64,000 nt of DNA from the NCBI GenBank assembly GCA_016490735.1, contig JAEMWC010000279.1, positions 441,001 to 505,000 of the forward strand. Direction: 5' to 3'. The notes under the pieces are model-generated. The model was not told the DNA's origin and searched no databases. It worked only from the letters and a program-made list of their open reading frames with translations. This document shows positions 31,510 through 40,054 of this stretch, piece after piece (position 1 is the first letter of the stretch; the number at the start of each line of letters is the position of its first letter). The translations under genes and the position numbers were made by a program. The stretch comes from Pachyseris speciosa. Taxonomy: Eukaryota; Cnidaria; Anthozoa; Scleractinia; Pachyseridae.

Positions 31510-34500
31510 GCACTCTTAAAATTTTACGTACACTTTCGGCAAAAATAAAATTCTCGTATTCAAAATTCTTGTGATAAGAGGCTTAAAAACATGTTTAACG
31601 TGAAGCTTTAAAATATTTGTAAAAAGTAATGACTCAGCTTCCAGTAAATGTGACAAAAAGCAGCCCAAAAAAGTTGCTTCATAAATAGTCTAAACATCGT
31701 ATTAAGTATAAAAAATGTGGAATATAAAACTACAAAACACTTCTTGGCTCAGTATTCTTGGCTTTGGCTAGAGTTCCCCAGAAATAGCGTTCTCAATGCC
31801 ATGACGTATTGAGAAGGATGCAGAAGGCTACCATCTCGAGTTCTGTCAACATAGTGAGAACTTTCAAAGCTGTCGTCACTTGACTTTCCCTGAGGGAATA
31901 GCATAGGGGCTCAATATAGTTTTAGTATCGGAGAACTTTAGATTGTTTATTAGATTTCTATCTTTTATCGTATATTCTTTGACCCAGTAGTTTTACTTAA
32001 ATAGTTACTTCAGCCTGCATAGGTTACGCTGTGCGCCCTATGCTCTATTTTAGCATCCATACGTTTATCAACTGTTCATAATAATTACTTAACTACCCCC
32101 ACCTCGTCAAGGCTTTAAGAGATAATTATAAATATCATACAGAAACAAATAATTCAAATATAACATAACAAGTTAAGAAACCCAACTGGCATGAGCCAGA
32201 CCAGTTTGCTATTTACAAGCGTGGCCGAGGAGTTGAATTCGGGACTACCGTGAACAACTCCAGCCGTGAGTGGTAAGAGCAGTATTGGGACCCGGGACCT
32301 CGAGATTACAAGTCCAGAGCTCTACCTCCTCCTTCTTCGTCAATTCGGAAAGCACAGTCCACGTTTTAATGCCAGGGTGGACTGGCTTAAATGCTCTTGA
32401 AGTTACTTAGGTATTGGTGGGGTAAAGGGAGGGCATATTTCATTCGTTCATGGTAGCTAACTGGAGGCTCAACGTTTGCTTAACGAAAATAGGCAATCGC
32501 AGAAAAGCAGTCGTTACAGACCTGTAAGTTTGCTTGAGTATCGGGAACACAATATATCCTCACAGCGCAGTACCCACCACCCTCGGACAGGGTGGCATAA
32601 GGGACAACCTTGACTTGTTTCTTGGGTTTTTGTGTGGAAGACTGCACGCCAGTCACAGCAAAGAGGGTAAAGTGATTCACCCAAATGCTAATCACGTTGT
32701 CTTCGTCCATAGCTAGAGCTGATTGAGAACCGCCCTGCTTCTTCACGTCAATCAGCTCCTTCCAGTCCGTTGGCGTGCCTGCCTCGTTGCAGTGGACTAG
32801 GTTAAGAAACGCAAAATACGAAGTGTGCCAAACATTAAAAAGAAATTAAGAATGGACCTTTTGTTGCTCTAAATTCTTTGCTCGCAGAATATGTTGGTGT
32901 GGATGAAACTCGGAATCTTAACAACTACAGAGAAAAGTAGTAAGCCATTCCCAGTGTCGCTAGTCCACTTTATCAGAACACGTTTTGAGCCCCTAATGGG
33001 ATTCGTACCCACCACCTCCTTAATTGCTGGCCAGAGGCTTAACCATTGAACTATGGGTGTTTCGTAGTGAGCAGGTTCCTACAGTTCAACAACGTTTCTT
33101 CGTGACCATACTTGACCGGCCATATTCCTCATAAAAAAAGTTAAGCAACGACAGTGAATTGTTAATTGTTGCTGCCCAGTTAAAATCGGAAGCGCCCATC
33201 TGGATTCAAATCCTTCAAGTTGCGACTTTCGGTTTTCATGAAAGGATCTTTGGAAATTTTTATACCCCGGTACGAATACCTGGTCGTATGTTCTTTGCTA
33301 ATTGTTATAAAATCATTGTGTATTTTATGTTTTTGGTATGTTGTTGTTATTGTTTAAACTTAGCTACCATCCCCGAATAACCAAGTACTCGCAGTCAGGT
33401 AAATTACGCAACTGTGGTCTGATAGGTCAACTGACATATTAGCCGGCTGTATACTTGCTGACCTGCATGTAACAACCCATTTGTCCGATTAGGCTGGTCA
33501 AGAAGAAACCAAATGTATAGCTTCCCGCAGTTCTTCTTACCTTTTAAATTCCAAGAATCGTTCCCAAGATGAGCACAATGAGGTATACTGAGAATCACTG
33601 GACCATTAAACTTGAGGCCGTCTGGACCACATTTCACTACTGGACTCAACAGGGGCTCTTTGGAAGTAGCCGGCGAATGCCCCTTTTCTTGGTTGACGAT
33701 AGCTATAAAGATCAACTCTGTGCGGCCCTCTGGGATAGCTTGCGGCGGTATGATGAGACATACTCCTGTATCGCCTATAGTCAACTTCCCTCCGTTGTGA
33801 TCCATAAATGCCGCAGCGAACATCTCGCGATCTGCATTGTCTGGAAGCTTTGCGATATCCCACATCGTGCGCAGAAAATTTTCTGAAACTGATGAAGCTC
33901 TGTGGTAATTCGTTTCATTGGGTTCTTTGTGTTGTTGATCGGAATCAGACTCTCGAAGTTTTAGGGACTCGTACTTTACCTCTTCCGGCACCGTTGTAAG
34001 ATGGTCAACAGCAATAGAATATAGGTTGCTATCGTCTACCCTTTCTCCCTTCCTTTCACTGACAAGTGCACGTGTAATGTGGCTCATGGCACCAGGTTCT
34101 TTCTGCGGTTGAAAGGAATTAGATTCTTCTTGAACGTTTGAGGACTCACGCAATAGTCCTTCAGACGCAACTGGAGCTGGTTCTGGGCGAAATGACTGAA
34201 CGGTGATTGGTGGTGTTCGTACTGACGAATGGTCAGTAGTAATACAATCGATGCCATGGTCATTGACAAATGCAGACGCAACGTGGGCCAAGTTGTCAGG
34301 TTCTTTCTGTGGTTGAAGGGAATCAGATTCTACTTTGACTTTTAGCGATTCACCCGTTAGCTTTCCCGACACCGTTGACGGAGATTCTGGGAAAGAAACC
34401 TGAATGGCCATTAGCTTTCCATAATTCGTTTCAGCAGGTTCTGAATGAGATGACTGGAATGTTTGTGGCGGTTCGCCTACAAAACGAACATAATACGTCA

Positions 34501-34909
34501 AGTAGTGAAAGGTTGAGTAATCGCTTTAAACACAGGCTTGAGCAAGGAGTTGAAGGATCAATTATATCAGATTGCCTCTGAAGAACTATTAATGTTGGAT
34601 ACGTTAGCGCTCTCTAAGTGGATGCGATTTTGAATAGTTACTGTGGGGGTATTGAAGCAGAAAGGACTGATTTCAAATCACACAATTCGAATACTTAGCA
34701 TGCACTGCTGTTAAAACAACATCAACAGCGTTTTTATGACGACTATTTTGTTGACGACGATGATGATGATCATGATGATGGTACAGACAGCCACGAAGAT
34801 TAAGAGGGTGTAGGACTCAGTTTTGGTTCTGCTATTCATAAAAATAAAGTGACTAGCGTCCGCTTACAAATTCCTTCAACACTTCTTTGACAAAAGCAAA
34901 AATCATAGA

Positions 34910-34946
<37 letters not shown>

Positions 34947-37900
34947 GTAATAGTAATAGTAATAGTAATAGTAATAGTAATAATAATGATAATAATAACG
35001 ATTTATTAGTAGTACTTCCACGAGGTGGCTCTTCGCCTACTAATTACAAATCTCAAATCAAATAAAATGTTGGTTTTTGAGGAGAGGGGAAAACCGGAGT
35101 ACCCGGAGAAAAACCTCTCGCAGCAGAATAGAGAACCAACACACTCAGCCCACATATGACACCGAGTTTGTGAATCGAACCCGGGGCATATTGGTGGTAG
35201 GCGAGTGCTCTCACTATTGCGACAACCCTGTTCCCTTTCCACTCCTGGGCAAACTTAGTGAAATATGTACGATAAAAAGATGAATTCATAGGTAAGGGAT
35301 AAGAGTCTTTAGGACAAAAGAAAAAATGGAGAAGAATGCCTGAATAAGGTTCAGTAATAATCAAGTATAGACCCGCTGATTTACTCACTTTCAATGTCTG
35401 ATCCCAGATTGTTGTTTCTTCTCTTCATTTTGTAGCAAAAAACAGCAAGGAAAGCAATCATAACAATAAAGGCGATGGCGCTTATGTATGTGATATGTAA
35501 GAGTGCCAGTTGAGAGGAAACGTCGCCTGTAAAAAAGATATCTTATTATGTATTACACCTTTTGCCCTTCGTTAACAGAAAATAGAAATTCATTTTTACT
35601 TTACGGGAATTCAATAACATCTTCGGAAGAACATTTTCACGAACAAATTTTCGTTTTAATCACCTGTTGGTTCATTTGCACAATTATCATGCTCATACAC
35701 TTTCAATGACATCATTGGAATGTCATTTTATTTATCGTTAAGTCTATTATGTCTTCGGAAAAACATTAATATCATTAACACTGTCGTTTATATTATTTGA
35801 AAGTCATTACTGGCAAGTACATGACCGTCCATAATGACCACCGGTATCGCAGAGCTCATGGGTTCGAATCCTGTACAGCCCTGAATTTTTTTCAGGCTTT
35901 AATTTCACTCTGACTGCTTATGTAGTATTCATAACTGCGATGATCATTCGCACATTAAATCTTGAGTTTAATTGCCCAATTTCTAAGCATATTTCGATTC
36001 CTACCTCGGGAACAACCCTTTGACCACATTGAGTTAGTCAGTTACTTAGTTCATGATGTCATAGCAGTCACGTGAGCCCAGTCATAAGGAAATCATGTAA
36101 CGCGATTGTAGTAACACATACAAACAAACAAAAAGAATTAATTTGTAGATTATATATCAGATAAACGAACGAAAAACGAACCTGGCAAGAACATTAATAA
36201 AAGAAAACCAACATCAACCAAAAAAACCTCTTTGGACGACAAAGGTTTGCACTTTTCTTAGTGAGTTTGGTGATAGCATACTGGGAAGTAACCGTCGGCC
36301 GTTTGAGCTTGCTCTTTGTATTCGTGTAAGAACTATAATTTGTTTCTACAGTCAACTGTAGTTTGTTGATAATTCCTTTCTTGTTACGGTACGAATTCTT
36401 TCATTTCCTGGAAAAAATTCGGCAAAAGCGCGTTCATAGAAATAGACATCTACACATCGCATTCCCAATTGTCAAATAGTCATTAACAATACATAAAGGA
36501 AATAGAAAAGAATGTCTTTACATCTTATATAGAAACGGCTAAATTTTACGGCCGATTTTCTAGGTCTAAATAACCGAAAACCTACATATAAATGTAAGAA
36601 TAAATAGATGTACACTAACGCTTTTGAAGCCTTACGATAAACTCGCAATTCGTGTTTTTCAAGTCCTAGAACACTCCTGCTCTTTTATTAAACATTGCAT
36701 AATGAGACAGCTGTAACCGTTTTTAGCCTGTATGATGCTAATAGTTCGTAAGCCTAAAACAAATATAGAAACGTACGTTCGGAATCAGGTTGATGAACGT
36801 CTGCGCACCCGCGGTCATGTTCTGTGGTACATTTCCTGGTCTCTTTTTGAGAACTACCACATGGAGGGGAACATTTTAAGCATTTGCCGTTTGGTCCAAT
36901 ATCAGCACGAAGAAAGCTTCCGTCAGCGCAACCTCGGCATAAGGGCGGAGAGGAGGGTGTGCATTTTCGTACTACTTTGGAGTTTCCCAAGGGACAGTTG
37001 TAATTAACATCGCACCTGCAATAAAATACAACCCTTAATTTTTTGCGCTTAAATAAATCTTTGCACCTGTTCGAAACGTATTGTGCCTTTTAAAACCAAC
37101 TCTTGATTTTTTTATAGGCTGTAATAGTTACGAAATCTGTCCCACGACCGGGCTAGTAAGGTGCATGGGTCTATTCCTGGTTTGACGTCACAAACTGATT
37201 TGCATGGCATTAAGTCTTTTTATTATTTGACTGGCTCTTTCAGCGGTCAAGATGAATCAATTCTCCTGCTGTGATTGGCTACCCGCGAGGTCAAGATGGA
37301 GCCATCTTTCTGCTCGAGATAGCCCGTTCGTTTCGCGTTTTACTGTCTTTTAATGGCGTCCTTTGAGTCATATAATAAATCCTTTATTGACCAAGCTTGT
37401 GAGGTCAAGATGGCGGGATAATGGCCAAGTTCTTTTTTTGCGTGTTTATGGACCGAGACGAAGTCTCGGTCCATAAACACGCAAAAAAAGAACTTGGCCA
37501 ATATCCCGCCATCTTGACCTCACGCTCGGCCAATAACCCATATGTAAACATGCATGCAACGCAGTTTTTGACGTCAAACCAGGACTAGCTCCCCTACGAG
37601 CTCGGTCACGGGACAGATGATGGTTAGATTTCGTAACTTTTACATCCTAAAAAAGGCGCAAAAGAGCGCAATGCATTTCGAACAGGTGCAACGATTTATA
37701 TAAGCGAAAAAAATATTTTTGGGTTAGGGGCACTTTAATTCTCTAAAAGCAGTCCACCTCATTTCGTGTCAGAAAAACGTTTACCCTCAAACTTTGCCTA
37801 CTTAACTATCTTGGAACAATAAGCAATTGAAACGAGTTTAGTTGGAGGAAATGCTTTGAAACACTTTTTCTGTCAACTGTGAAACTTAAAAGTCTAAACG

Positions 37901-38240
37901 AACCGTATTCCAGGGAACATTTGCTTATTGGGCCCAACCTGAAAGGTTGATATTGTTGGCTAACAGTGTACGAGTCTTGGTACCGTTGGCTATTTAGGGT
38001 TACAGAGCGTTTTGGTGATATTATGAAAGAATTAAGGGAATATAATCACAAAACTTACGAAATACATGGCGCCATTCCTATTGTGTTTGAAAAGTCCTCC
38101 TCCAAGGTACAAGGCCGGCATTCAATATCTCTATCCCCCCCACATGGAACTTTGACACCATACCCGACAGGACATCGAGAGCACTGGATACACAATGTAC
38201 CATTCCAGTATCGGTTCTCTGGGCATCTGGCTGCAGCATA
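28953..38240 (-). CDS. Receptor with TNFR repeats, TM, ZU5, UPA and death domains (5' end missing)
   Basis: Eight exons join in frame: 38059-38240, 36777-37015, 35389-35526, 33541-34476, 32522-32796, 31115-31264, 29783-29968, 28953-29489. They give 2,643 bases, or 880 residues plus a stop. All seven introns have GT/AG ends and matching phases (2,1,1,1,0,0,0). Residues 5-138 are Cys-rich TNF-receptor repeats, 149-172 the membrane helix, 187-400 a linker with a repeated QPQKEP-type motif, about 413-540 ZU5, about 541-702 UPA, and about 795-878 the death domain. ZU5-UPA-death is the cytoplasmic tail of UNC5 receptors and of PIDD. TNFR repeats bind TNF-family ligands. A plasma-membrane receptor signalling to death or inflammatory adaptors is inferred. 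The signal-peptide exon, expected upstream and ending in phase 0, was not found. LINE insertions fill the DNA just upstream. The exons show no stop or shift. Confidence 0.9.
29783..29968 (-). CDS. Exon: end of the UPA domain
   Basis: Sixty-two codons, phase 0 at both ends. It reads HIWEDSKRMPSCTFLFKLAC, then FHAAFEVKQ. The exon at 59998-60189 matches it position by position (HIWEGVERMPCCTFVF, then FRAAFGVKQ), which confirms both exons and their splice sites. Confidence 0.9.
30010..30455 (-). mobile_element. tRNA-derived SINE, family B (about 445 bp)
   Basis: On the minus strand the head at 30455-30375 is tRNA-like: GGTTAGCTCAGTTGGTAGAG (A box region), then GGGTTCAAACCCCG (B box). A long body follows, ending in a GGTAATGG-type simple repeat near 30010. 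It lies in the intron between the UPA exons. The anticodon loop is not convincing, so it is not a functional tRNA. Confidence 0.8.
30949..31093. mobile_element. Short MITE with GTTGTTCGAA ends
   Basis: The ends read GAGTTGTTCGAAAGCTGATTAA and, inverted, GGTTGTTCGAACTGCCGATTAA. Inner parts (GATCCAAGATTA and ATCCTGGATTAT) also pair. It ends only about 20 bp from the splice donor at 31114. Confidence 0.6.
31115..31264 (-). CDS. Exon: middle of the UPA domain
   Basis: Fifty codons, phase 0 at both ends, with donor GTAAGT. It reads AVHNQEILTLRGAVKDAPKP and then GGGDVLVRLTEYHLGW. The paralogous exon at 61804-61947 reads CVHNQESVLGGIVKDAPKP, so the match runs the whole length with a two-codon difference. 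Confidence 0.88.
31394..31510. repeat. (AAT)n microsatellites
   Basis: Two (AAT)n tracts at about 31401-31423 and 31464-31509 are separated by 40 bp, in an intron. Confidence 0.9.
31619..31795 (+). repeat. Dispersed repeat, copy 1 (inverted copy at 53019-53190)
   Basis: The block TTGGCTTTGGCTAGAGTTCC with its flanks reappears inverted at 53019-53190. It reads TGACTCAGCTTCCAGT at one end and CAGAAATAGCGTTCTC at the other. Identity of the element is unknown. Confidence 0.7.
32120..32345 (-). mobile_element. tRNA-derived SINE, family C
   Basis: On the minus strand a degenerate tRNA head (GTAGAGCTCTGGACTTGTAA, then GGTCCCGGGTCCCAA) is followed by GGAGTTGTTCACGGTAGTCC, TCAACTCCTCGGCCACGC and CTTGTAAATAGCAAACTGG. 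I recognise this type as common in coral genomes. It sits in an intron of the receptor gene. Confidence 0.8.
32522..32796 (-). CDS. Exon: end of ZU5 and start of UPA
   Basis: The exon starts after AACCTAG with two bases completing a Val codon and ends phase 0 before GTCTGT. It reads HCNEAGTPTDWKELIDVKKQ and later NHFTLFAVTG. The HFT triplet stands where autocleaving ZU5 and FIIND domains carry HFS or SFS at a strand end. The paralog exon 62311-62591 has the same HFT. Confidence 0.9.
32985..33065 (-). mobile_element. tRNA-like SINE head
   Basis: On the minus strand the sequence reads ATAGTTCAATGGTTAAGCC, an A-box-like start, then GTGGGTACGAATCCCA, a B-box-like end. The acceptor ends pair poorly, so this is a decayed head rather than a tRNA gene. 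Confidence 0.5.
33541..34476 (-). CDS. Exon: juxtamembrane linker with repeats, then ZU5 domain
   Basis: The 936-bp exon is phase 1 at both ends (acceptor TTTTGTAG, donor GTAAGA). The first 225 codons are Ser/Glu-rich and hold three spaced copies of a motif around QPQKEP. ZU5 follows: GGKLTIGDTGVCLIIPPQAI, then EPLLSPVVKCGPDGLKFNGP and LSIPHCAHLGNDSWNLK. The PPQAIPEG, LLSPVVxCGP and LSIPHCA blocks are those of UNC5-type ZU5 domains. No second ZU5 (as in PIDD) is present. Confidence 0.92.
34905..34996. repeat. (AAT)n and (AATAGT)n microsatellite
   Basis: The tract forms the tail of the minus-strand LINE fragment at 34986-35045 and lies in the intron before the ZU5 exon. Confidence 0.85.
34986..35060 (-). 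mobile_element. LINE 3' UTR tail
   Basis: Read on the minus strand, GGCGAAGAGCCACCTCGTGG and ACTAATAAATCG run into (TAA)n. The GAAGAGCCACCT motif is shared with the LINE end at 3412. Confidence 0.6.
35068..35242 (-). mobile_element. tRNA-derived SINE, family A
   Basis: The inverted copy reads GTTGGTTTTTGAGGAGAGGG, CCGGAGTACCCGGAG and, at the head, GAATCGAACCCGGGGCATA (complement of the B box). About 90% of it matches the copy at 61226-61400. Confidence 0.85.
35389..35526 (-). CDS. Exon: transmembrane helix
   Basis: The 138-bp exon is phase 1 at both ends (acceptor TTTTTTACAG, donor GTGAGT). It encodes a short stalk, the helix LLHITYISAIAFIVMIAFLA and VFCYKMKRRNNN, whose basic residues mark the cytoplasmic side. 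Confidence 0.9.
35838..35905 (+). mobile_element. 3' half of a tRNA-derived SINE head with short tail
   Basis: The stretch ATCGCAGAGCTCATGGGTTC, then GAATCC, contains a B box. It is followed by CCTGAATTTTTTTCAGG, a small hairpin found after such heads in coral SINEs. Confidence 0.55.
36000..36760. other. Intron, no further feature recognised
   Basis: AT-rich intron sequence of the receptor gene. Confidence 0.5.
36777..37015 (-). CDS. Exon: second TNFR Cys-rich block
   Basis: The 239-bp exon starts phase 2 and ends phase 1 (donor GTACGT). It includes CDVNYNCPLGNSKVVRKC, then CADGSFLRADIGPNGKCLKC and KETRKCTTEHDRGC. The spacing CxxC after FLR and the final RxC...RGC correspond to TNFR cysteine-rich modules. 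Its acceptor lies at the very edge of a foldback element. Confidence 0.88.
37029..37730. mobile_element. Foldback element with a perfect 37-bp central hairpin
   Basis: Outer arms pair over about 150 bp (CACCTGTTCGAAA on both sides, then GTTACGAAATCTGTCCC versus GGGACAGATGATGG and ATTTCGTAAC). The centre is a perfect inverted repeat, 37423-37459 against 37463-37499, with a 3-base loop. It lies in the intron between the two TNFR exons. Confidence 0.85.
38059..38240 (-). CDS. Exon: first visible TNFR Cys-rich block
   Basis: The 182-bp exon starts phase 0 after ATCTTTTCAG and ends phase 2 before GTAAGT. It includes ARCPENRYWNGTLCIQCSRC, then GGDRDIECRPC. The LCxxCxxCPxG core is the TNFR signature. 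The next upstream exon must end in phase 0 and should bring the signal peptide. Confidence 0.88.
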
Positions 38241-38451
38241 CTGAAAAGATAAAAACCTAGTTAGACTGTGCATTGGCTGTTCAGACCAGCCAAGGTAAGA
38301 CGGCCATGCAACGCTTATTGAATGAATGAATCAACTAATTTCGCGTAAAAAAAAAGCGAAGAATATCAACTTTAGTTGGCTAAAAGGCGATTTATTACAA
38401 CTAGACATACGAACAGATGAACAGATCGTATTCTTATAAATTAAGTAAGTG

Positions 38452-38820
38452 TTACCGAAGCAACTTTTCAGGATGAAATCTATAATAGAACTTCACTTTA
38501 AACTCTTCTAAAGATATCTTATTTTGTGCTAACTTCTGCGTGTATAGGTAATATTTAGCAAAGAGGAGGGTACAATTTAATTCCCGTATTATTGGATCGG
38601 CCTCGAAGGGGGCTTTGCCGGAGAGAATTTCAGTTGGATATTGCGAGAGAAAGGTAACATTTTCTGCATTAAACCATTTAATAACGTACGAGTAAAATTC
38701 TTTAGACCAGTGACAGTTACAAAGGATATGGACAATAAAATCATTCTCCCGACAGTAGATGCAAAGCGTGTCATGGGACGACCATGATGGTGTAAGGACA
38801 TGCATTCCATCGCTCCCGCA
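38452..38820 (-). pseudogene. C-terminal fragment of an L1/Tx1-type LINE ORF2
   Basis: The minus-strand frame reads LCIYCRENDFIVHILCNCHW (zinc knuckle of the zf-RVT type), then ISLEEFKVKFYYRFHPEKL and a stop. It is arranged back to back with the plus-strand Tx1-type LINE that begins at about 38830. The rest of the element is missing. Confidence 0.75.
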
Positions 38821-38860
38821 ATTCTGGAAAATTTCTAAACCTTTTTCTTCAGTTTTTCTA

Positions 38861-39608
38861 ATGGCAGAGGTCTCAGGATGTTCCAAACGTAAAGATAGAG
38901 GTAGTAATAATTCTGAAGGTAGAATCTGCTCCCCCGAAGGAAAGAAAATCTGTGGACAAGATCTTGAAGAGAGTGAGCTAAATTCAAGTAGCGACGCCGT
39001 TTTGGGAGCAGTCGAAATGTCGGAACAAATTGCACAACAACTTGAACTCATTTTGAAAAGACTGGGAGGAGTTGAAAGCAAGTTAGAGGGAATTCTGCAG
39101 AAGGTCGATAGTCGGAGTGAAAAGCGATGTTGTAGCTCTTCAGTCGAAGGCAAATACAATGGAGAATACTATGCATCAAATAGAATCAGGCTTATCCTTC
39201 AGTGAAGACGAAATGATGAAGCTAAAGAAACGCGTTGAAGAGAACCAGCAGGAGATTAAAGAACTGGAAGACCGCTTATTATATAAGGAAGTTTACGATA
39301 GAAGGGAGAACCTGCGTTTTCTTGGCGTTCCTGAAAAAGCTGATGAGAATACAAGTGAGATGCTATATGTAGCGGACAAGCTCAATATCGAGGGAGCCCG
39401 TGAGATTGAATTCCAACGCGTACACCGGATAGTAAACAAGAGAAGCGGGTCTACTAGACCAATTATTGCCCGCTTTTTGAGGTTTCCTGATCGCGAGAGG
39501 GTTTTTCGTAAGGCGATGGAATTAAAAGATGGATTGGATGTCAAACAGTCTACACGGACTTTCCAAAAGAAATACAAGATAGAAGAAGGGAACAGTGGTC
39601 CAAAATGA
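38861..39608 (+). pseudogene. LINE ORF1 (coiled-coil RNA-binding protein), one frame shift
   Basis: ATG at 38861 opens a Ser/Glu-rich start followed by a coiled coil (AQQLELILKRLGGVESKLEG). The frame shifts near 39117 and continues through MMKLKKRVEENQQEIKELED, then YDRRENLRFLGVPEKADEN and ARFLRFPDRERVFRKAMEL. Coiled coil followed by the RRM-like ENLRFxGVPE block is the L1/Tx1 ORF1p layout. It would bind the element RNA. Confidence 0.8.
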
Positions 39609-40054
39609 AGCGTGCTAGAGAGGGTGGAAAGACCGCTTTTTTCAGTAAACATGAACCAGATAAACGGTTTTTCTAGATGGTGTTTACTTTCCCTTTATTG
39701 CATCACAAAATAACCCTGCTTCAGTTGAATGAGGAGATTAAGGTCTTGATATTTCTCTTTCATTTTCTTTTTTTTTTTTTTTTTTTTCCTGCATGTTTTT
39801 CTTTTTCTAAATACAGTGTGTCGCGGGAGCGGTGAGCTGTACTAAATTTGAATAGTGGCAATCAGAGTTTCAATCCCAATGGACTGCATCTCAGATATAA
39901 TTATCCACAGTCTTTGTAATCTGTGTTTTATCTCTTTCTTACTTTTGTCATACTTGTCAGTGTTACGTAATTTATACATTTTAGTTGCCTTACTGTTTTA
40001 TTTTTACAATGAGAAAGTTAGGGCATCGTTCAAGCTTAAATTTGCAAGCACAAG

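Noticed and set aside
34836..35021. Poly-Tyr ORF
   Set aside because: A translation of the (AAT)n microsatellite. The same applies to the poly-Ile and poly-Asn frames at 31348, 53345, 53520 and 54327.
35845..35890. tRNA gene on the plus strand
   Set aside because: Only the T-arm half is recognisable. The 5' half is missing and a CCTGAATTTTTTTCAGG tail follows.
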